DNA of 64,000 nucleotides from Mycoplasma sp. Its GTDB lineage: Bacteria; Bacillota_I; Bacilli_A; Mycoplasmatales; Metamycoplasmataceae. Below the pieces are notes generated by a model, which was not told the DNA's origin, ran no database searches, and was given only the letters and a program-made list of their open reading frames with translations. The DNA lies in contig JAAEOJ010000139.1 of the NCBI GenBank assembly GCA_024244685.1, positions 124,001 to 188,000 on the forward strand. Direction: 5' to 3'. The translations under genes and the position numbers were made by a program. How positions within the stretch are numbered: the stretch's first letter is position 1; each line of letters begins with the position of its first letter. Positions 10,656 to 21,621 of this stretch are shown here, piece by piece.

Positions 10656-11090
10656 GTGGCTAAATATGAAATTATGTTAGTTCTTGACCCCAAAGCAGAT
10701 CAAGCAATAGCAAAAAATCTATTGACTGAAGTATTTGGAAAAGAAGTTAAAATAAAAAAACTTGAAAATACAGACCTTGCTTATGAAATTAATAAATCAA
10801 TGACAGGAATTTTTCTTTTAATAAAATTAGAAACAGAAAGTTCAAATATCAAAGAGTGAAATCGTAAAGTTAATATAAATAAATCAATATGAAGGAATTT
10901 AGTGATTAATTTAGATAATGAATCAACATATGGTAAAAAATATACAGAGAAGAAATTTTCTAAATATCCTCGTTTAAGAATTAAACAAGCTGAAAGACAA
11001 TCTATGATTGAAGCACGTAAAGCTGAAAGAGCTGCAAGAGAAAATTCTAAATCTTCAACATCACAATCAAAACCAACAAAGGAGAAATAA
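10656..11090 (+). CDS. rpsF: 30S ribosomal protein S6
   Basis: A 144-residue S6 protein that binds 16S rRNA together with S18. The conserved N-terminus AKYEIMLVLDPKADQ and the ITGIFLLIKLE-like core strand are present (here MTGIFLLIKLE). A C-terminal extension rich in Lys, Arg and Ser (about 95-144) goes beyond the usual 95-130 residues. The start is GTG at 10656: it is in frame, places MAKYEIML at the N-terminus and lies 5-6 bases after AAGGAGG. An overlapping ATG two bases upstream is out of frame. First gene of rpsF-ssb-rpsR. Three TGA codons are Trp or align with charged-region Trp. Confidence 0.92.
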
Positions 11091-11092
11091 TT

Positions 11093-11539
11093 ATGAATAA
11101 AGTTTTATTAGTTGGTAATTTAGTTAGAAAACCTGAGATGTTTCAAACACAATCAGGAATTAATTATACTAGAGTAACAATTGCAGTATCAAGACAATTC
11201 GGTGAAAATCAAACTGACTTTATACCTATTGTTATTTGAAGACAACAATCAGAATTTATTTCTAAATATGCAATTAAAGGATCAAAAATTTCAGTAGAAG
11301 GAAGGTTTTCATCATCAACATATAAAAATGCTGATGGAAATAATGTAACTAATTATGAAGTAACGGCTGAAAGAATTCAACTATTAGATTCAAAAGCTGA
11401 AACAGAACGTAAATTAGGAAATGCAAAAGAAGTTTCAAATGAATCTTCTGAAATACAAAAATCAAATAATAGTGATCCAAAAGAAGAAACTCAAAATAAG
11501 GATATGTCTTTAGATGTTCCTTGAGAGTTAGATTTATAG
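11093..11539 (+). CDS. ssb: Single-stranded DNA-binding protein
   Basis: A 148-residue OB-fold protein that coats single-stranded DNA in replication and repair. Residues 1-100 match the SSB domain (MNKVLLVGNLVRKPEM, YTRVTIAVSR, FIPIVIWRQQSEF, KISVEGRFSSSTYKNADG, NYEVTAERIQLL). A disordered Ser/Glu/Lys linker leads to an acidic tip DVPWELDL, which replaces the canonical DDDIPF but keeps the acidic-hydrophobic character used to dock partner proteins. It starts 2 bases after the rpsF stop with GGAG inside the rpsF end. Confidence 0.93.
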
Positions 11540-11552
11540 GAGATGATGCAAA

Positions 11553-11807
11553 ATGGCACAACAAAGAAGAACAAAAAAGAAAAAAATAATTAAAAAAAGA
11601 CCATGTTTTTTTCATATGGAAAAAATTAATTATATTGATTATAAAGATACAACATTATTAGGTAGGTTTATTAATAACCAAGGTAGAATATTAGGGTCAG
11701 CAGTAACTGGAACATGTTCTAAACATCAAAGGCAATTATCTACAGCAATTAAAAGAGCAAGAATAGTAGCACTATTGCCATTTATCAAAGAACGTATTAG
11801 ACGTTAA
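11553..11807 (+). CDS. rpsR: 30S ribosomal protein S18
   Basis: An 84-residue S18 that pairs with S6 on the 30S platform. It shows the basic N-terminus, the RPCFFHMEKINYIDYKDTTLL core, GRILGSAVTGTCSKHQRQLSTAIKRAR and the ending LLPFIKERIRR, all typical of the family. It starts 13 bases after ssb with GGAGATG upstream. Last gene of the operon, followed by a bidirectional terminator. Confidence 0.95.
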   Translation: MAQQRRTKKKKIIKKRPCFFHMEKINYIDYKDTTLLGRFINNQGRILGSAVTGTCSKHQRQLSTAIKRARIVALLPFIKERIRR

Positions 11808-11810
11808 TTT

Positions 11811-11838
11811 AAAAAAACGAATTATATTCGTTTTTTTT
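11811..11838. terminator. Bidirectional terminator between rpsR and the F1-like ATPase operon
   Basis: Stem AAAAAAACGAAT / ATTCGTTTTTTT with a 3-base loop. It separates the convergent rpsF-ssb-rpsR and F1-like ATPase transcripts. Confidence 0.8.
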
Positions 11839-11861
11839 ATTATAGTTTAAAAAATATTGAT

Positions 11862-13310
11862 TTATTTTTTTCTTTTTTTATTATATTTTTTTGTTTTATT
11901 TGATAAATTTTGGTTTTCTAACTTTTCTTGTTCTAAAGCATCTTGAACTTTTTTGACTAACTTTTCTGTTGTTCCAATATATAGAAAATCAACTGGATTA
12001 AGAGAATCTAGTTCTCCATTTAAAATAGTTTCAACAGACTTAATAGTATCTTCCAGTTTAATAAATTGACCTTTTTTTTGTGTAAAGTCTTCCGCAGTGT
12101 TAAAGTTTTGAGTGAAAAAATTAGAAAGCATTCTAGCTCTTTTGATAATTATATTATCTTCTTCGGTTAATCCTTCTGATCCAAGAACTGAAAGTAAATC
12201 CTCTAATTCAACAAATCTTTGTAAATGATTTTTTGTTTTTATAACAGCATCATAATGTCTTTTACCTATTGTAGATTCATTTATATTGTTTGAAGAAGAT
12301 GCTAGAGGGTCAATTGCAGGATATTTACCCGATGATGCCATTTCACGTTCAAGAACTAATGAGGCATCAAGATGAGAAAATATCGCTACTGTTGCAGGGT
12401 CTGTTATATCATCAGCGGGAACAAATACAGTTTGAAAAGAAGTTATATTTCCATTGCTATTATTAGACATTCTTTCTTGTATATTTGAAATTTCAGAAAA
12501 AAGAGTTGGTTGATATCCAGATTGTGAAGGTATCTTTCCTAAGGAAGATGATACTTCGGAACCAGCTTGTGTATACCTATAAATATTATCTATAAACATA
12601 TAAGTATCTTCTTTCATTACATCTCTAAAATACTCAGCTGTAGTTATTGCAGTATAAATCAACTTCATTCTTGCTCCTGGTGTTTCATTCATTTGAGCAA
12701 AATATAAACCAACTTTATTAATTAGTTTAGATTCAATTAATTCTCTATAAAGTTCTTCTCCTTCACGAGAACGTTCTCCAATACCAACAAATAAGGAGTT
12801 TGATTTTTGCGAAGTCTTTGAAATATTATTAATAATTTCTTTTATAACTAATGTTTTACCTACACCAGCTCCACCGAATGTACCGACCTTATTTCCTTCA
12901 AAAATAGGAATAAAGAAATCAATGGCTTTTATTCCGGTTTCTAAAAAAACAGATTTTTTATTGAATTCTTTTTCAAAGACCTTATTAATCTTAACCTCTT
13001 CATATTTTTGTTTTGTTGATATAGGCTTTCCATCTATAGCTTCGCCAAGAACATTAAATATTCGTCCTAAAACTTCTTTTCCTACAGGAGCCATAATTCC
13101 TTTTTTTGTTGAAATAACATCTTGTCCTACTTCAACAAAACTAGTGCTTGAAATTATTATGGCACTAACACTTGTATCTGAATTAATTACTTCAACTGAA
13201 AGAATTGCATTAGAATTTGTTTTTAATAACATTCCTATTGAAGGTAAATCAGAACTTTTAAATTGTATTTCGATAATGTCTGAAGTTATCTTTATAATTT
13301 TACCTATCAT
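11862..13310 (-). CDS. F1-like ATPase beta-like (catalytic) subunit, type 2/3 cluster
   Basis: A 482-residue homologue of the catalytic beta subunit of F1. The nucleotide site looks intact: Walker A GGAGVGKT (146-153), catalytic GERSREG (178-184), ARMKLIYTAITTAEYFRD, the MFIDN Walker B strand, and DDITDPATVAIFSHLDA. The ends diverge from true AtpD and the C-terminus is a Lys-rich tail. The gene closes an eight-gene unit and is not in an atpBEFHAGDC order. Mollicute F1-like clusters of this kind (types 2 and 3) are known; in M. mycoides one accounts for membrane ATPase activity and in M. mobile one is part of the gliding machinery. Role here is inferred. Confidence 0.88.
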   Translation of the reverse strand: MIGKIIKITSDIIEIQFKSSDLPSIGMLLKTNSNAILSVEVINSDTSVSAIIISSTSFVEVGQDVISTKKGIMAPVGKEVLGRIFNVLGEAIDGKPISTKQKYEEVKINKVFEKEFNKKSVFLETGIKAIDFFIPIFEGNKVGTFGGAGVGKTLVIKEIINNISKTSQKSNSLFVGIGERSREGEELYRELIESKLINKVGLYFAQMNETPGARMKLIYTAITTAEYFRDVMKEDTYMFIDNIYRYTQAGSEVSSSLGKIPSQSGYQPTLFSEISNIQERMSNNSNGNITSFQTVFVPADDITDPATVAIFSHLDASLVLEREMASSGKYPAIDPLASSSNNINESTIGKRHYDAVIKTKNHLQRFVELEDLLSVLGSEGLTEEDNIIIKRARMLSNFFTQNFNTAEDFTQKKGQFIKLEDTIKSVETILNGELDSLNPVDFLYIGTTEKLVKKVQDALEQEKLENQNLSNKTKKYNKKRKK

Positions 13311-13323
13311 TATTTACCTCCAA

Positions 13324-14787
13324 TCATTTTTTAATTTCTTCTTTGGAAATAACTGAATAATCACCATTAATAGATGCGATTAAAGGCGAAATTATTTCTT
13401 TGATATATTCTTCTTTTAAATCACTAGACTTTAATTTTTGTAATAAATATTTTGCTATAGGATCACTTTTCATAAATATAGGGAATATTTTTGAAAATTT
13501 ATTCATATCTGATATTGATTTTAATTGTGAATTTTTATATAAATAAACTAATATACTTATTTCTTTACGAGAATAACCTAAATTACCATATTGTATTAAT
13601 ATCTTAGAAAGATTTTCTCCTTGTTTTATCTTTTCTTTTAGTTCTTTTGTAATGTCTATTGCCATATTAGAAAATTTTTTAATTTCTTCAAACTTAGCAT
13701 GTTGCCCCTTTAGTCCTTTGGAAATTTCTCTAATTTCATTAGATTGAATTGAAGATCCAGTACGTGATACAGACTTTTGAATATTAATAGAAGGAAAAAC
13801 ACCATTATTAAATAAATCTACAGATGTAAATATTTGTCCATCAGTAATAGAGATTATATTTGATGGTATTAAGGAAGCTATATCTTCTTGGATTGTTTCT
13901 ACTATAGGTAAACACGTTATTGAACCGCCATTATATTTTTCTTTTGTAAATCTACCTGCTCTTTCAAGCAATCTTGAATGTTGATAGAAAATATCTGTTG
14001 GATAAGCTTCTCTACCAGGGCTTCTTTCTAAAGAAAGTGATATTTCACGATAAATATTAGCGTGTTTAGTCAAATCATCAATAATAACTAATACATCTTG
14101 ACCTTTATAAGCTATACTTTCTGCCATTGCCATTCCAATCATAGGCGACATAAATTGTTGAGCTGGAGATGAGGGTGAAGCGTATATTATTATTGTGTTT
14201 TTTAATGAATTATTTTTTTCTAATATTTCAACTAAATTAATAACATTAGATCTTTTTTGACCAATATTAATATAAATTGTTTTTATATCTGAAGGTTGAT
14301 TAATTATTGTATTTATTGCAATAGTTGATTTACCTGTTTGTCTATCACCAATAATTAATTCACGTTGACCCCTACCAATAGGAATCATAGTATCTATAGA
14401 TAACATACCTGTATCAAGAGGTTCAGATAATTTAACTCTATCTAATATAGATGGAGGCTTATTAAATATGCTTGAAGTTCCAATAGGTTTTGCGGTTTTA
14501 GGAACATTTTTTTTGCCTGGAAATAATATGTTTCCAAAAGGATCAATAACATTACCAAAATATTCTTCATAAACTTCAACTTTTGAATCAGATGAAATTT
14601 CACTAACAATTGAATTAATCTTAAGTTTAGTTGTATCTCCTGTTGCAAGTAATCTAGCTATATCTTGTTCAGCATATAAAACAAAACCATTAACTCCTTC
14701 TTCGAGTTTAAAATTTTGGTATAACTTATATTTACTTGAACCCTTTATTGTAACTATATTATCTTTAATTTTTATTATTTTTGGCAT
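13324..14787 (-). CDS. F1-like ATPase alpha-like subunit, type 2/3 cluster
   Basis: A 487-residue homologue of F1 alpha. It has the P-loop GDRQTGKS (147-154), DMIPIGRGQRELI-like lead-in (here TMIPIGRGQRELI), SPAQQFMSPMIG, LVIIDDLTKHA, the SLSLERSPGREAYPTDIFYQHSRLLERAG block and the arginine-finger segment SVSRTGSS. The alpha hallmark Gln in the P-loop (RQTGKS) is kept, so this is the non-catalytic partner of the beta-like protein. The N-terminal barrel is short and divergent. It starts 15 bases after the 996-residue gene with AAGGAG, and 13 bases separate it from the beta-like gene. Confidence 0.88.
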   Translation of the reverse strand: MPKIIKIKDNIVTIKGSSKYKLYQNFKLEEGVNGFVLYAEQDIARLLATGDTTKLKINSIVSEISSDSKVEVYEEYFGNVIDPFGNILFPGKKNVPKTAKPIGTSSIFNKPPSILDRVKLSEPLDTGMLSIDTMIPIGRGQRELIIGDRQTGKSTIAINTIINQPSDIKTIYINIGQKRSNVINLVEILEKNNSLKNTIIIYASPSSPAQQFMSPMIGMAMAESIAYKGQDVLVIIDDLTKHANIYREISLSLERSPGREAYPTDIFYQHSRLLERAGRFTKEKYNGGSITCLPIVETIQEDIASLIPSNIISITDGQIFTSVDLFNNGVFPSINIQKSVSRTGSSIQSNEIREISKGLKGQHAKFEEIKKFSNMAIDITKELKEKIKQGENLSKILIQYGNLGYSRKEISILVYLYKNSQLKSISDMNKFSKIFPIFMKSDPIAKYLLQKLKSSDLKEEYIKEIISPLIASINGDYSVISKEEIKK

Positions 14788-14802
14788 ATTATTGCTCCTT
14801 TT

Positions 14803-17793
14803 TTATAACAATGCTGTTATTATACTTCATATTGTTATTGATATAGATATTGCTGTTAATGCTAATGATATCAAAACTGTTCTTTGTGGTTTTAATAATT
14901 TAACTTTTGGCGTTTGGTTACTTTTTGTTAAAAGCGTCATTTCTTTACTTCTTTTAATAATCTTTATCATATTTGATAAATGGAATATTAGTATAATAGA
15001 TATAATTCCACCGATTGAACCGGTAACAATTAAAAGTGTTTTTTGGTATTTTGATAACGATTTTAGACTATCCAATAATTTTTCACTTTTTGGTATATTA
15101 TGAAAAGGTATTTCATTAATTTTTTTAATAATGTTTTCTGGTATTTTCCCGTTATGTTTTTCTCTTATTTTATCTTCGAGTTTTTTTCAATCACCAGCGA
15201 TTTTTAATGTTTCAAAAATTGAATTGAATGTATTTTTTATTTTATCTTGTTGTGATTGTCAATATTTTTCTATTTCATACCTTGTTTTAGTTTTTGAGGT
15301 TGTTAGTTTATTTCATTGATTCAAAGTGCTTATCTTATTTAAGTCTCTATTCCATAAATCTTCCATATTTTTAATAAAATCTTTTAAAGGAATTATTTTT
15401 TTATTCAAATTTTTTACTGTTTCTTTTTCTAATTTTTCTAACTCTTTGATCTTTGTTTTTAAAATTTGTAATTGAGCTTCTAATTTTTCATGCATTATAT
15501 CAACATCTCTTTGATATGATTTTTTAATTTTAATAGATGTTGTTGTTACTTGTCCACTAAATTTATTTGTTATTTTTAATCTTAATTCCGCATTCTCTTC
15601 ATTAGGATTTGTTTTTATGAGTACTAGTTCAATAGTTATAATGGTGAAATCTGAAGATAACTCTTTGTAAACTCAAGGAAAATATTTCTTTATTTTTTCC
15701 CTATCAAATGTTGTATTTAATTGAGAGTTTACAATAGTTAATAATCCTTTATAATCAGGTGATAAATGTGGAACTATTAAAGTATTAAATCTTTCTTCTT
15801 CTGTATTAAATTCAGAAATATCAATATTTTTATAAAACTGAATAGTTTCAATTTTTATATTTATTCTTTTATTTTTTAAATCTAATTCACCACTAATTGT
15901 AGGTATTTTAAAATTAGCTATTTTTTTATATTTTTCTATAATATTTTTTAAATAAGGAAATATGTATTCTAGTTTCTGTTGATTAATTATTTTTCAACTT
16001 TTATATGGTTTCTTTGACTGTTGTAATTGTTTTATATCTTTTATGAAATCATTATAAATTGTATTAACTTTAGTCAAAGAAATAGTTTTTGTTATTTTGG
16101 AATCTTTTTGCCCTAAAATATTTGAAAATAATGTAATTGTTAATTTATATTCCTTATTATCTTTTATTAATGTAGCATTGAGTCATCTAGTATCTTTATA
16201 CTTTTTTAAAATATTGCTAATTCCTGAATATTGTTGTAAAAACATAGTTTCTAGTTGAGAAGAAGAAATAGAATGACCTATTTTAATTTTTTTTTCATCT
16301 AAAGTCTGGTTTTTTAAGGAATCAAAAATTTCTTTAAAAACTTTTTCTATATCATCAATAACTACTCTTTTGCTAACTTTTTTTATTATTGTTGTTGTGC
16401 TCTTGCTTTTTCTATCAATTATTGTAATGGTGAATTCTCTCAATATTTCATTTTGTTTTTTAATTATAGTTGTTTTTGAACTACTTTTAACTTCAAATCA
16501 TGTATTATATCTTGTTTTAATATATGATAATTCCGTAAATATATCATCAATAGTTTTACTTTTAAATTCTTGTGGATTTCATAATGATACATTTTTGTTT
16601 TGATGCATGTTGTTTATTTCTTCTGTTATAGAAGAAATTTGTGATCCTAATTCGATTGTTACCTGTCTCATAATTGGATTTCCATGTATTGATAAAATTT
16701 GTTGTTTTGTATTTACAATCTCTATTTTTAAAGCTACTTTAGAGAGTTCTTCTTTTACAATTCTTATTAAAATATTTTTTCTTTCAATAGTTTTTAAAAT
16801 TCCGTTTTCTATAGAATTTCAATTAGGAAATAATTTATTTAATTCGATTTTTTTGATATCTTTTAAATCTTTAATACTTATTTTTTTAACTGGTTTTATT
16901 TTTTGCAATGCTTCATTAATATTTGATAATGAATTATCTGTAATTGATTTTAAATCCGCCAAATTAAAGGTTGATAACTTGTCAAAAAATAAAATAGATT
17001 GATTTTTTTTAAAATCATTAATTATTTTATTTAATTCGTTTTTTTTGAATTCAAATGTATCCTGTATTTGTTTTTTTAATTCATATTTATTAATACCTTG
17101 CAATTTTATTTTAGCTAATTCATTGTCACTTATATCTTTTAGTTTTTTTTCAAATAAATTTAAAATTGTTGTTTTTTCTATTTCGTTATAAAAGTTTTTT
17201 TCAAATTCTTTTTTAAATTCACTCTGTGTTGCAAAAGGAGAAAATAAAACATTGTCATTTCTTAATTCTTTAATTATTTTATCTATTATTTCAGACATTT
17301 GTTTTTCTTTTGAGCTATCAATCCCAAAATTTTGAAATGATTTTTGTATGTTAGATTTTATTGTTGTTTTAAAATTAACCAAAAATTGTGAATGTGTTGG
17401 AGGGATATAATTACTAATAAAATCTTTTACTTCATTTAGTAATTTTGAGTCTTTATAGAATTGCAAAAGTTCATTTTCACTTGGAGCTCTCCCTAACTGC
17501 AATACAAGTTTTACATATTTATCGTCCACTATTTTTGCAATACTATCTTTAATGGTATCAAAGGCATCTATAAAAGGGTCTTGTTGAACTGCGCTAAGAA
17601 TTTTTTGTTTAAAAGTATTTGCGAATGTTTTGTCACTCATTATATTATTTATAATGATTTTTTCTTTTGAACCAAGTCTTAAATAAAATAATTTATATGC
17701 TTTTTCAGCTGTAAATTGATTATTTCCGATATAAGGAGAAGCTAGTACTGTTGCAAATTGCAATGGGTAAGTAAGTGCTTTTAATTTAAACAT
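14803..17793 (-). CDS. 996-residue membrane-anchored protein of the F1-like ATPase unit, unknown function
   Basis: I recognise no family. The 996-residue protein is Lys/Ile/Asn-rich and mostly predicted helical and soluble, with two hydrophobic segments at the very C-terminus (about 920-939 and 972-996). No signal peptide is convincing; a weak hydrophobic patch lies near residues 8-22. Four separate standard-code reading frames are the same frame interrupted only by TGA Trp codons, so the gene is intact. Its ATG shares one base with the stop of the epsilon-like gene (TAATG), behind AAAGGAGG, and the alpha-like gene follows 15 bases later. Position implies a structural part of the ATPase complex, perhaps a membrane tether. 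Confidence 0.8.
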
Positions 17794-18227
17794 TAAAGAC
17801 CGCCTCCTTTATCTAAAGGTAGTGTTTTTTGTATTAATTTATTTATATCTTTAAGTGACTTTGAAGATGATAATTTTAAATATTCATTAGTAGTTAACCC
17901 AAGAACTTTTTTGGAGTTAAATATTTTGTAATCAAAATTATTTTTCTTCTCTATTTCTTTTATTAAAAAAGGTTTTTGTAAAGTTGCTTGTTCAAAAGTA
18001 GATTTAGTTCAAATAACTACATCACCATTACTATCAGAAAGAATTATAGGTTTAATTAAGAAAAAAGCTGTAACTATTTGTTTTTTAATGATTATTACCT
18101 TTGCTGCTGAAACAACATGAAGAGAATTAGCTTTTATTTTAGTTTTATAATTATTTGTTTGTATCATTATTTTTTCAAACATATAATTTTCTATCTTTGT
18201 GCTTGTTTTAAATGCTAGTTTACTCAT
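17793..18227 (-). CDS. Epsilon-like small subunit of the F1-like ATPase
   Basis: A 144-residue protein. The N-terminal 75 residues look like a beta-rich domain (FEKIMIQTNNYKTKIKANSLHVVSA, VIIIKKQIVTAFFLIKPIILSDSNGDVVI), followed by a helical C-terminus. Length and order (gamma-like, then this gene) fit the epsilon-like member described for mollicute F1-like clusters; sequence similarity to true epsilon is too low for me to prove. The ATG at 18227 lies inside the gamma-like stop region (8-base overlap); upstream in-frame ATGs at 18251 and 18239 are possible. Its own stop overlaps the next ATG. Confidence 0.6.
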
Positions 18228-19056
18228 TTTGACCTTCATTTCTTTTTGCATTCTGAGAAATAAATATCATTTCTTCTGTTTCTATTTTTCTTTTAATCTT
18301 ATTGTTTTGTTTTGTTTTTTGTTTAATTTTTTCTTTAATTGATTTTAAAGAAGATTCGTGACGTAATAACTTTTCCTTTAAATAAAAATATTCGCCTTCT
18401 TTAATCAAGGCGTCTGTAATTCTACTAATATAAATTGACATTGTTGCGTCTAATGAATGTACCATTGAAGGATAAAATTTTATTTTTGGATCTAAACTAT
18501 ATTGCTTTGTTCTTTTTATATTAAGTTTATCTAAAGGTAAAATTGTTATCTCTTTATTTTCTATTTTTGAAGAATTTAATACAAATTTGATTTGATTAAT
18601 TTTATTATTCATAAATAAATTTGAAAGAACAGAAGAAATGTTGTCGCTAGAATCTTTCATTTTTGAATCTTCAAAAATAACTTTATAACCTTTTGCTTTA
18701 GCAAATGATTGAGCAGTATCACCTATCGCAATCATTATGTCTTCTTCTTTTTTAAAACTTTTTTCTATTATTTTAATATATTTATCATATGTTATCGATA
18801 ATAATGTTGATGGCAATGTTGCAAATACTCAAACATTAATTTTATTTTTATTATTAGAAATGAATTTATTGGTAATCTTATATTTTGTTTTAGCAAGTTC
18901 AAAAATACTTTTAGCCATAAAAGCCATTTCAAATGCAGTCTCTGAAATTTGAATAGACTTATTTAGTTCATTAATAGTAGAAAATTTGGATACTTCTATA
19001 ATATCGTATATCTTTAATAAATTTTGTATTTTTCTTTTTTCTTTTAATAAATTCAT
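18220..19056 (-). CDS. Gamma-like subunit of the F1-like ATPase
   Basis: A 278-residue protein with the architecture of F1 gamma. A long N-terminal helix (about 1-75) is followed by an alpha/beta core (about 80-185; IMIAIGDTAQSFAKAKGYKVIF, IKFVLNSSKIENKEITILPL) and a long C-terminal helix (about 200-278). The order of elements matches gamma: helix, Rossmann-like core with a GDTAQSF stretch in place of the GKKG region, then a LPL strand and a closing coiled-coil helix. I infer it is the central shaft for the alpha-like/beta-like ring. It begins 10 bases after the upstream stop, with AAAGGAAG. Confidence 0.65.
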
Positions 19057-19066
19057 TTCTTCCTTT

Positions 19067-20287
19067 CTATATTCTAAATAGATTTGCGTTAGTTAATATA
19101 ATATAACTATTCTCATTTTTTTTAATTAATAATCCATTAATTAATTCTACACTTAAACCTTTATTTAATTTGTAAATCAAAATTTCTTCTAAAGCTTTAA
19201 TATATTTTTCATTTATTAAAGCTTTTATTTTCAATACCTTATTATTATTTGTAGCTTCTTTTTCAAAAATTATCTTTTGTACTTTATTATTAGCTTCTAT
19301 AAAAATTATACCTCCTAAAAAAGGAATTGAATATCCTAATAATAAAGCTTTTATTAAAATATCGAATTTTTCTTTAACAACTTCCTCTTTTATTTTTAAA
19401 TTAGATAATAAAGCAGCATGGAAAAATAATTTCTTTAATTCTATAGGTTGATTTAACTTAATCTCTTCTCTAAAATTATTTATAGATTTTTTTATTTTGG
19501 ATTTTTTTTGTAATTTAATTATTTCGTTTTCTGTTATTTCTTTATTAATAAGTTGAAACTTTTTTTCGCCTTTTTTATTAATTTGTTTAAAATTTGAAAA
19601 TGTTCCTCATATTTTATTTTCAGAAACCAAAGTATTTTGATTGATATTTTCTAAAATATTGATTCCGCTATTTTCAAGTTTTAATTTATTAATTTTGTTT
19701 TCTGCTTCTATTATTTTTTTAATTATTTCTTCTTTTTCTTTATCACTTTTTTTTAATTGGATAGTGTGGGTTTCTTCTTGAATTTTAAGTCTTTGTTTTT
19801 CTAAAGATAATTGTTTTTCAGCTTTAATTATTTCTTTATTTTTTAATTGTTTTTCTATTTCTGTTTCATTAATATTTTTTTTAATTTCTTCGTTACTCAT
19901 CTTTTCTTCATTAATTTCAATATTTATTTCTTTATCTTGATCTAGAACCTTAGTTTCTAATGAATCTATAAATTCTGAATCTTTATCACTCTTATTTTTT
20001 ATTTTTTCTTTTTTAATATCGTCATTTAAATTTTGTTTTTTTAATTCTGTTTTAACTTCAATTTCTTTTGGGTTTATTTCTTCAATTTCTTTTTCAATAT
20101 TATTAATTGAAATTTTATTATTTAATTTTGCTTTTAAAATTTCTCTTCTTTTTTCAGCTTTTCTTTTTGCCTTCTCTAATGATTTCTTTTTCATTTTAAT
20201 ATAAATTAATCTTGTTTTTTCTAAGCCATTAGGATTTAAATCTCTTTTTTTATTTTCGATTATTTCATTATCTTGTTTTTTAAACAT
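19067..20287 (-). CDS. Coiled-coil protein of the F1-like ATPase unit, possible stalk protein
   Basis: A 406-residue protein. Residues 20-215 are an almost uninterrupted Lys/Glu coiled coil (KSLEKAKRKAEKRREILKAK and similar). Residues 290-406 form a folded domain ending in a strand-turn-strand (LSVELINGLLIKKNENSYIILTNANL). The end is reminiscent in layout of the F1 delta C-terminus (GG-V-V plus Ser strand). A rod plus delta-like head would suit a peripheral stalk, but this is inference without sequence proof. It overlaps the 12-TM gene by 8 bases. One TGA (Trp at 19607-19609) joins the two halves. Confidence 0.7.
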
Positions 20288-21611
20288 GTTTTACCTCTTT
20301 TATTTTTTTTGTTTGGTTTATATATTGTTTCATTGATTTTGAAAGTGTTCTTGTTTTAAAAGATAATTGGACTACTGATAATAAGAATCCTAAAATTTGA
20401 ATAACAATTAAACTTATTTCAATTAAGCTAGAAACATTAAAATCTTTAAGCAATTGATTTAATCCTGTTTTATTTAAAAATGAAAATATGATTATTGCTG
20501 CTATTGAATATTCTAAAGAAGCGATATGAATTAACTTTTGTAATTTACTAAAATTAAGTCTTTTAATATATACAATCATTTCTAATGATAAAATTCCACA
20601 AGAAGATATTAATATTCCATTAACGTTACTTATTGATTCATAACTTAAATTTGTCATTATAAATCAGGTTATTCATATTATAAGTGATGATACATTTAAA
20701 ATTAAAATTTGAAAATTTGAGATTTGCAATTCATTTTTTCCAAATGATATTAAAAATATACCTATAAATGAAATAAAAACTATCAATGAAATAAATATAT
20801 AATTTAAATTGGTTTTTTCTAACTTGAATACTCTAATTAAAGAAAATATAATAAATGCTCCAAATACAGCAAACATTATCCCGGTAATTTTAAAATTATT
20901 TAGTCAAATTGATTGATTTGTCTTATAAATCATTATTTCATTTAATAATTTTATTGTTATTAAATTTATTACAAATATAACTAATAATAACGAGATTCAA
21001 AAAGTTTTTATATCTGTTATGTCAAACTTTTTATGATCTATAACATGTTCATTTATTAGAAACTTTCCTAATATAATTATAATGATTAAAATTATGTTAA
21101 GAATAATTCTTCTTATTTGAATTTTTACTCAAAATGGATTTGTTTTTCTTTCTAAAAAAGAGTTAAAAGCATAGAATAAAATATTGATTGTTATAATATA
21201 AAAAATATTTTTATCGTTAACTATATTTTTAATGCTAAATTTATAATTAATATTTAATGCCATTGTTTCAATTATTCAAATAATATATGATAAATAAATA
21301 ATAAAAGGTATAAATAACAATCAAGATTTGTTGAATGAGTGTTTTATTATAATGAACATTGAAAACGCCGCTAATAAAATAAGAAAGGATGAATAAAATT
21401 TTTGTGGTAATCTTATTTTTTCAAAAATAAATTTTTTTATTGACACTCCTGATTCAGGAGATAAATTTTTAATTGATAATAATATAGAAAGTATAGAAGC
21501 AAAAACTAATACTATTAATAAATGTTTGAAAAAATTATTTCAATTTAAAATATTGCTATAATTTTGAAATCTTTTTAAGCTAATATTTTTTAGTTTTAAT
21601 TTTTTATTCAT
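20280..21611 (-). CDS. Twelve-helix membrane protein of the F1-like ATPase unit (proposed X0 sector)
   Basis: A 443-residue protein with 12 hydrophobic helices by eye, evenly spread from residue 30 to 415, and short Lys-rich loops. Published descriptions of mollicute F1-like clusters include a protein with 12 predicted membrane helices, proposed to belong to a membrane X0 sector; this matches in helix number and genetic company. I see no conserved Arg/Glu pair proving proton translocation. In-frame TGA codons are read as Trp. AAAGGAAA precedes the ATG, 10 bases after the upstream stop. Confidence 0.75.
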
Positions 21612-21621
21612 ATTTTCCTTT

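Noticed and set aside
11862..14787. Ordinary F1F0 ATP synthase operon
   Set aside because: No atpB, atpE or atpF-like genes adjoin, both subunits are divergent, and the company (12-TM protein, 996-residue protein) matches F1-like clusters instead.
14803..17793. Apparent string of short pseudogene fragments
   Set aside because: The fragments share one frame and are separated only by TGA codons. The organism reads TGA as Trp (tRNA-Trp UCA is present), so the gene is intact. The same applies to the apparent breaks in tyrS, ychF, dnaE, thiI, the ABC genes and others.
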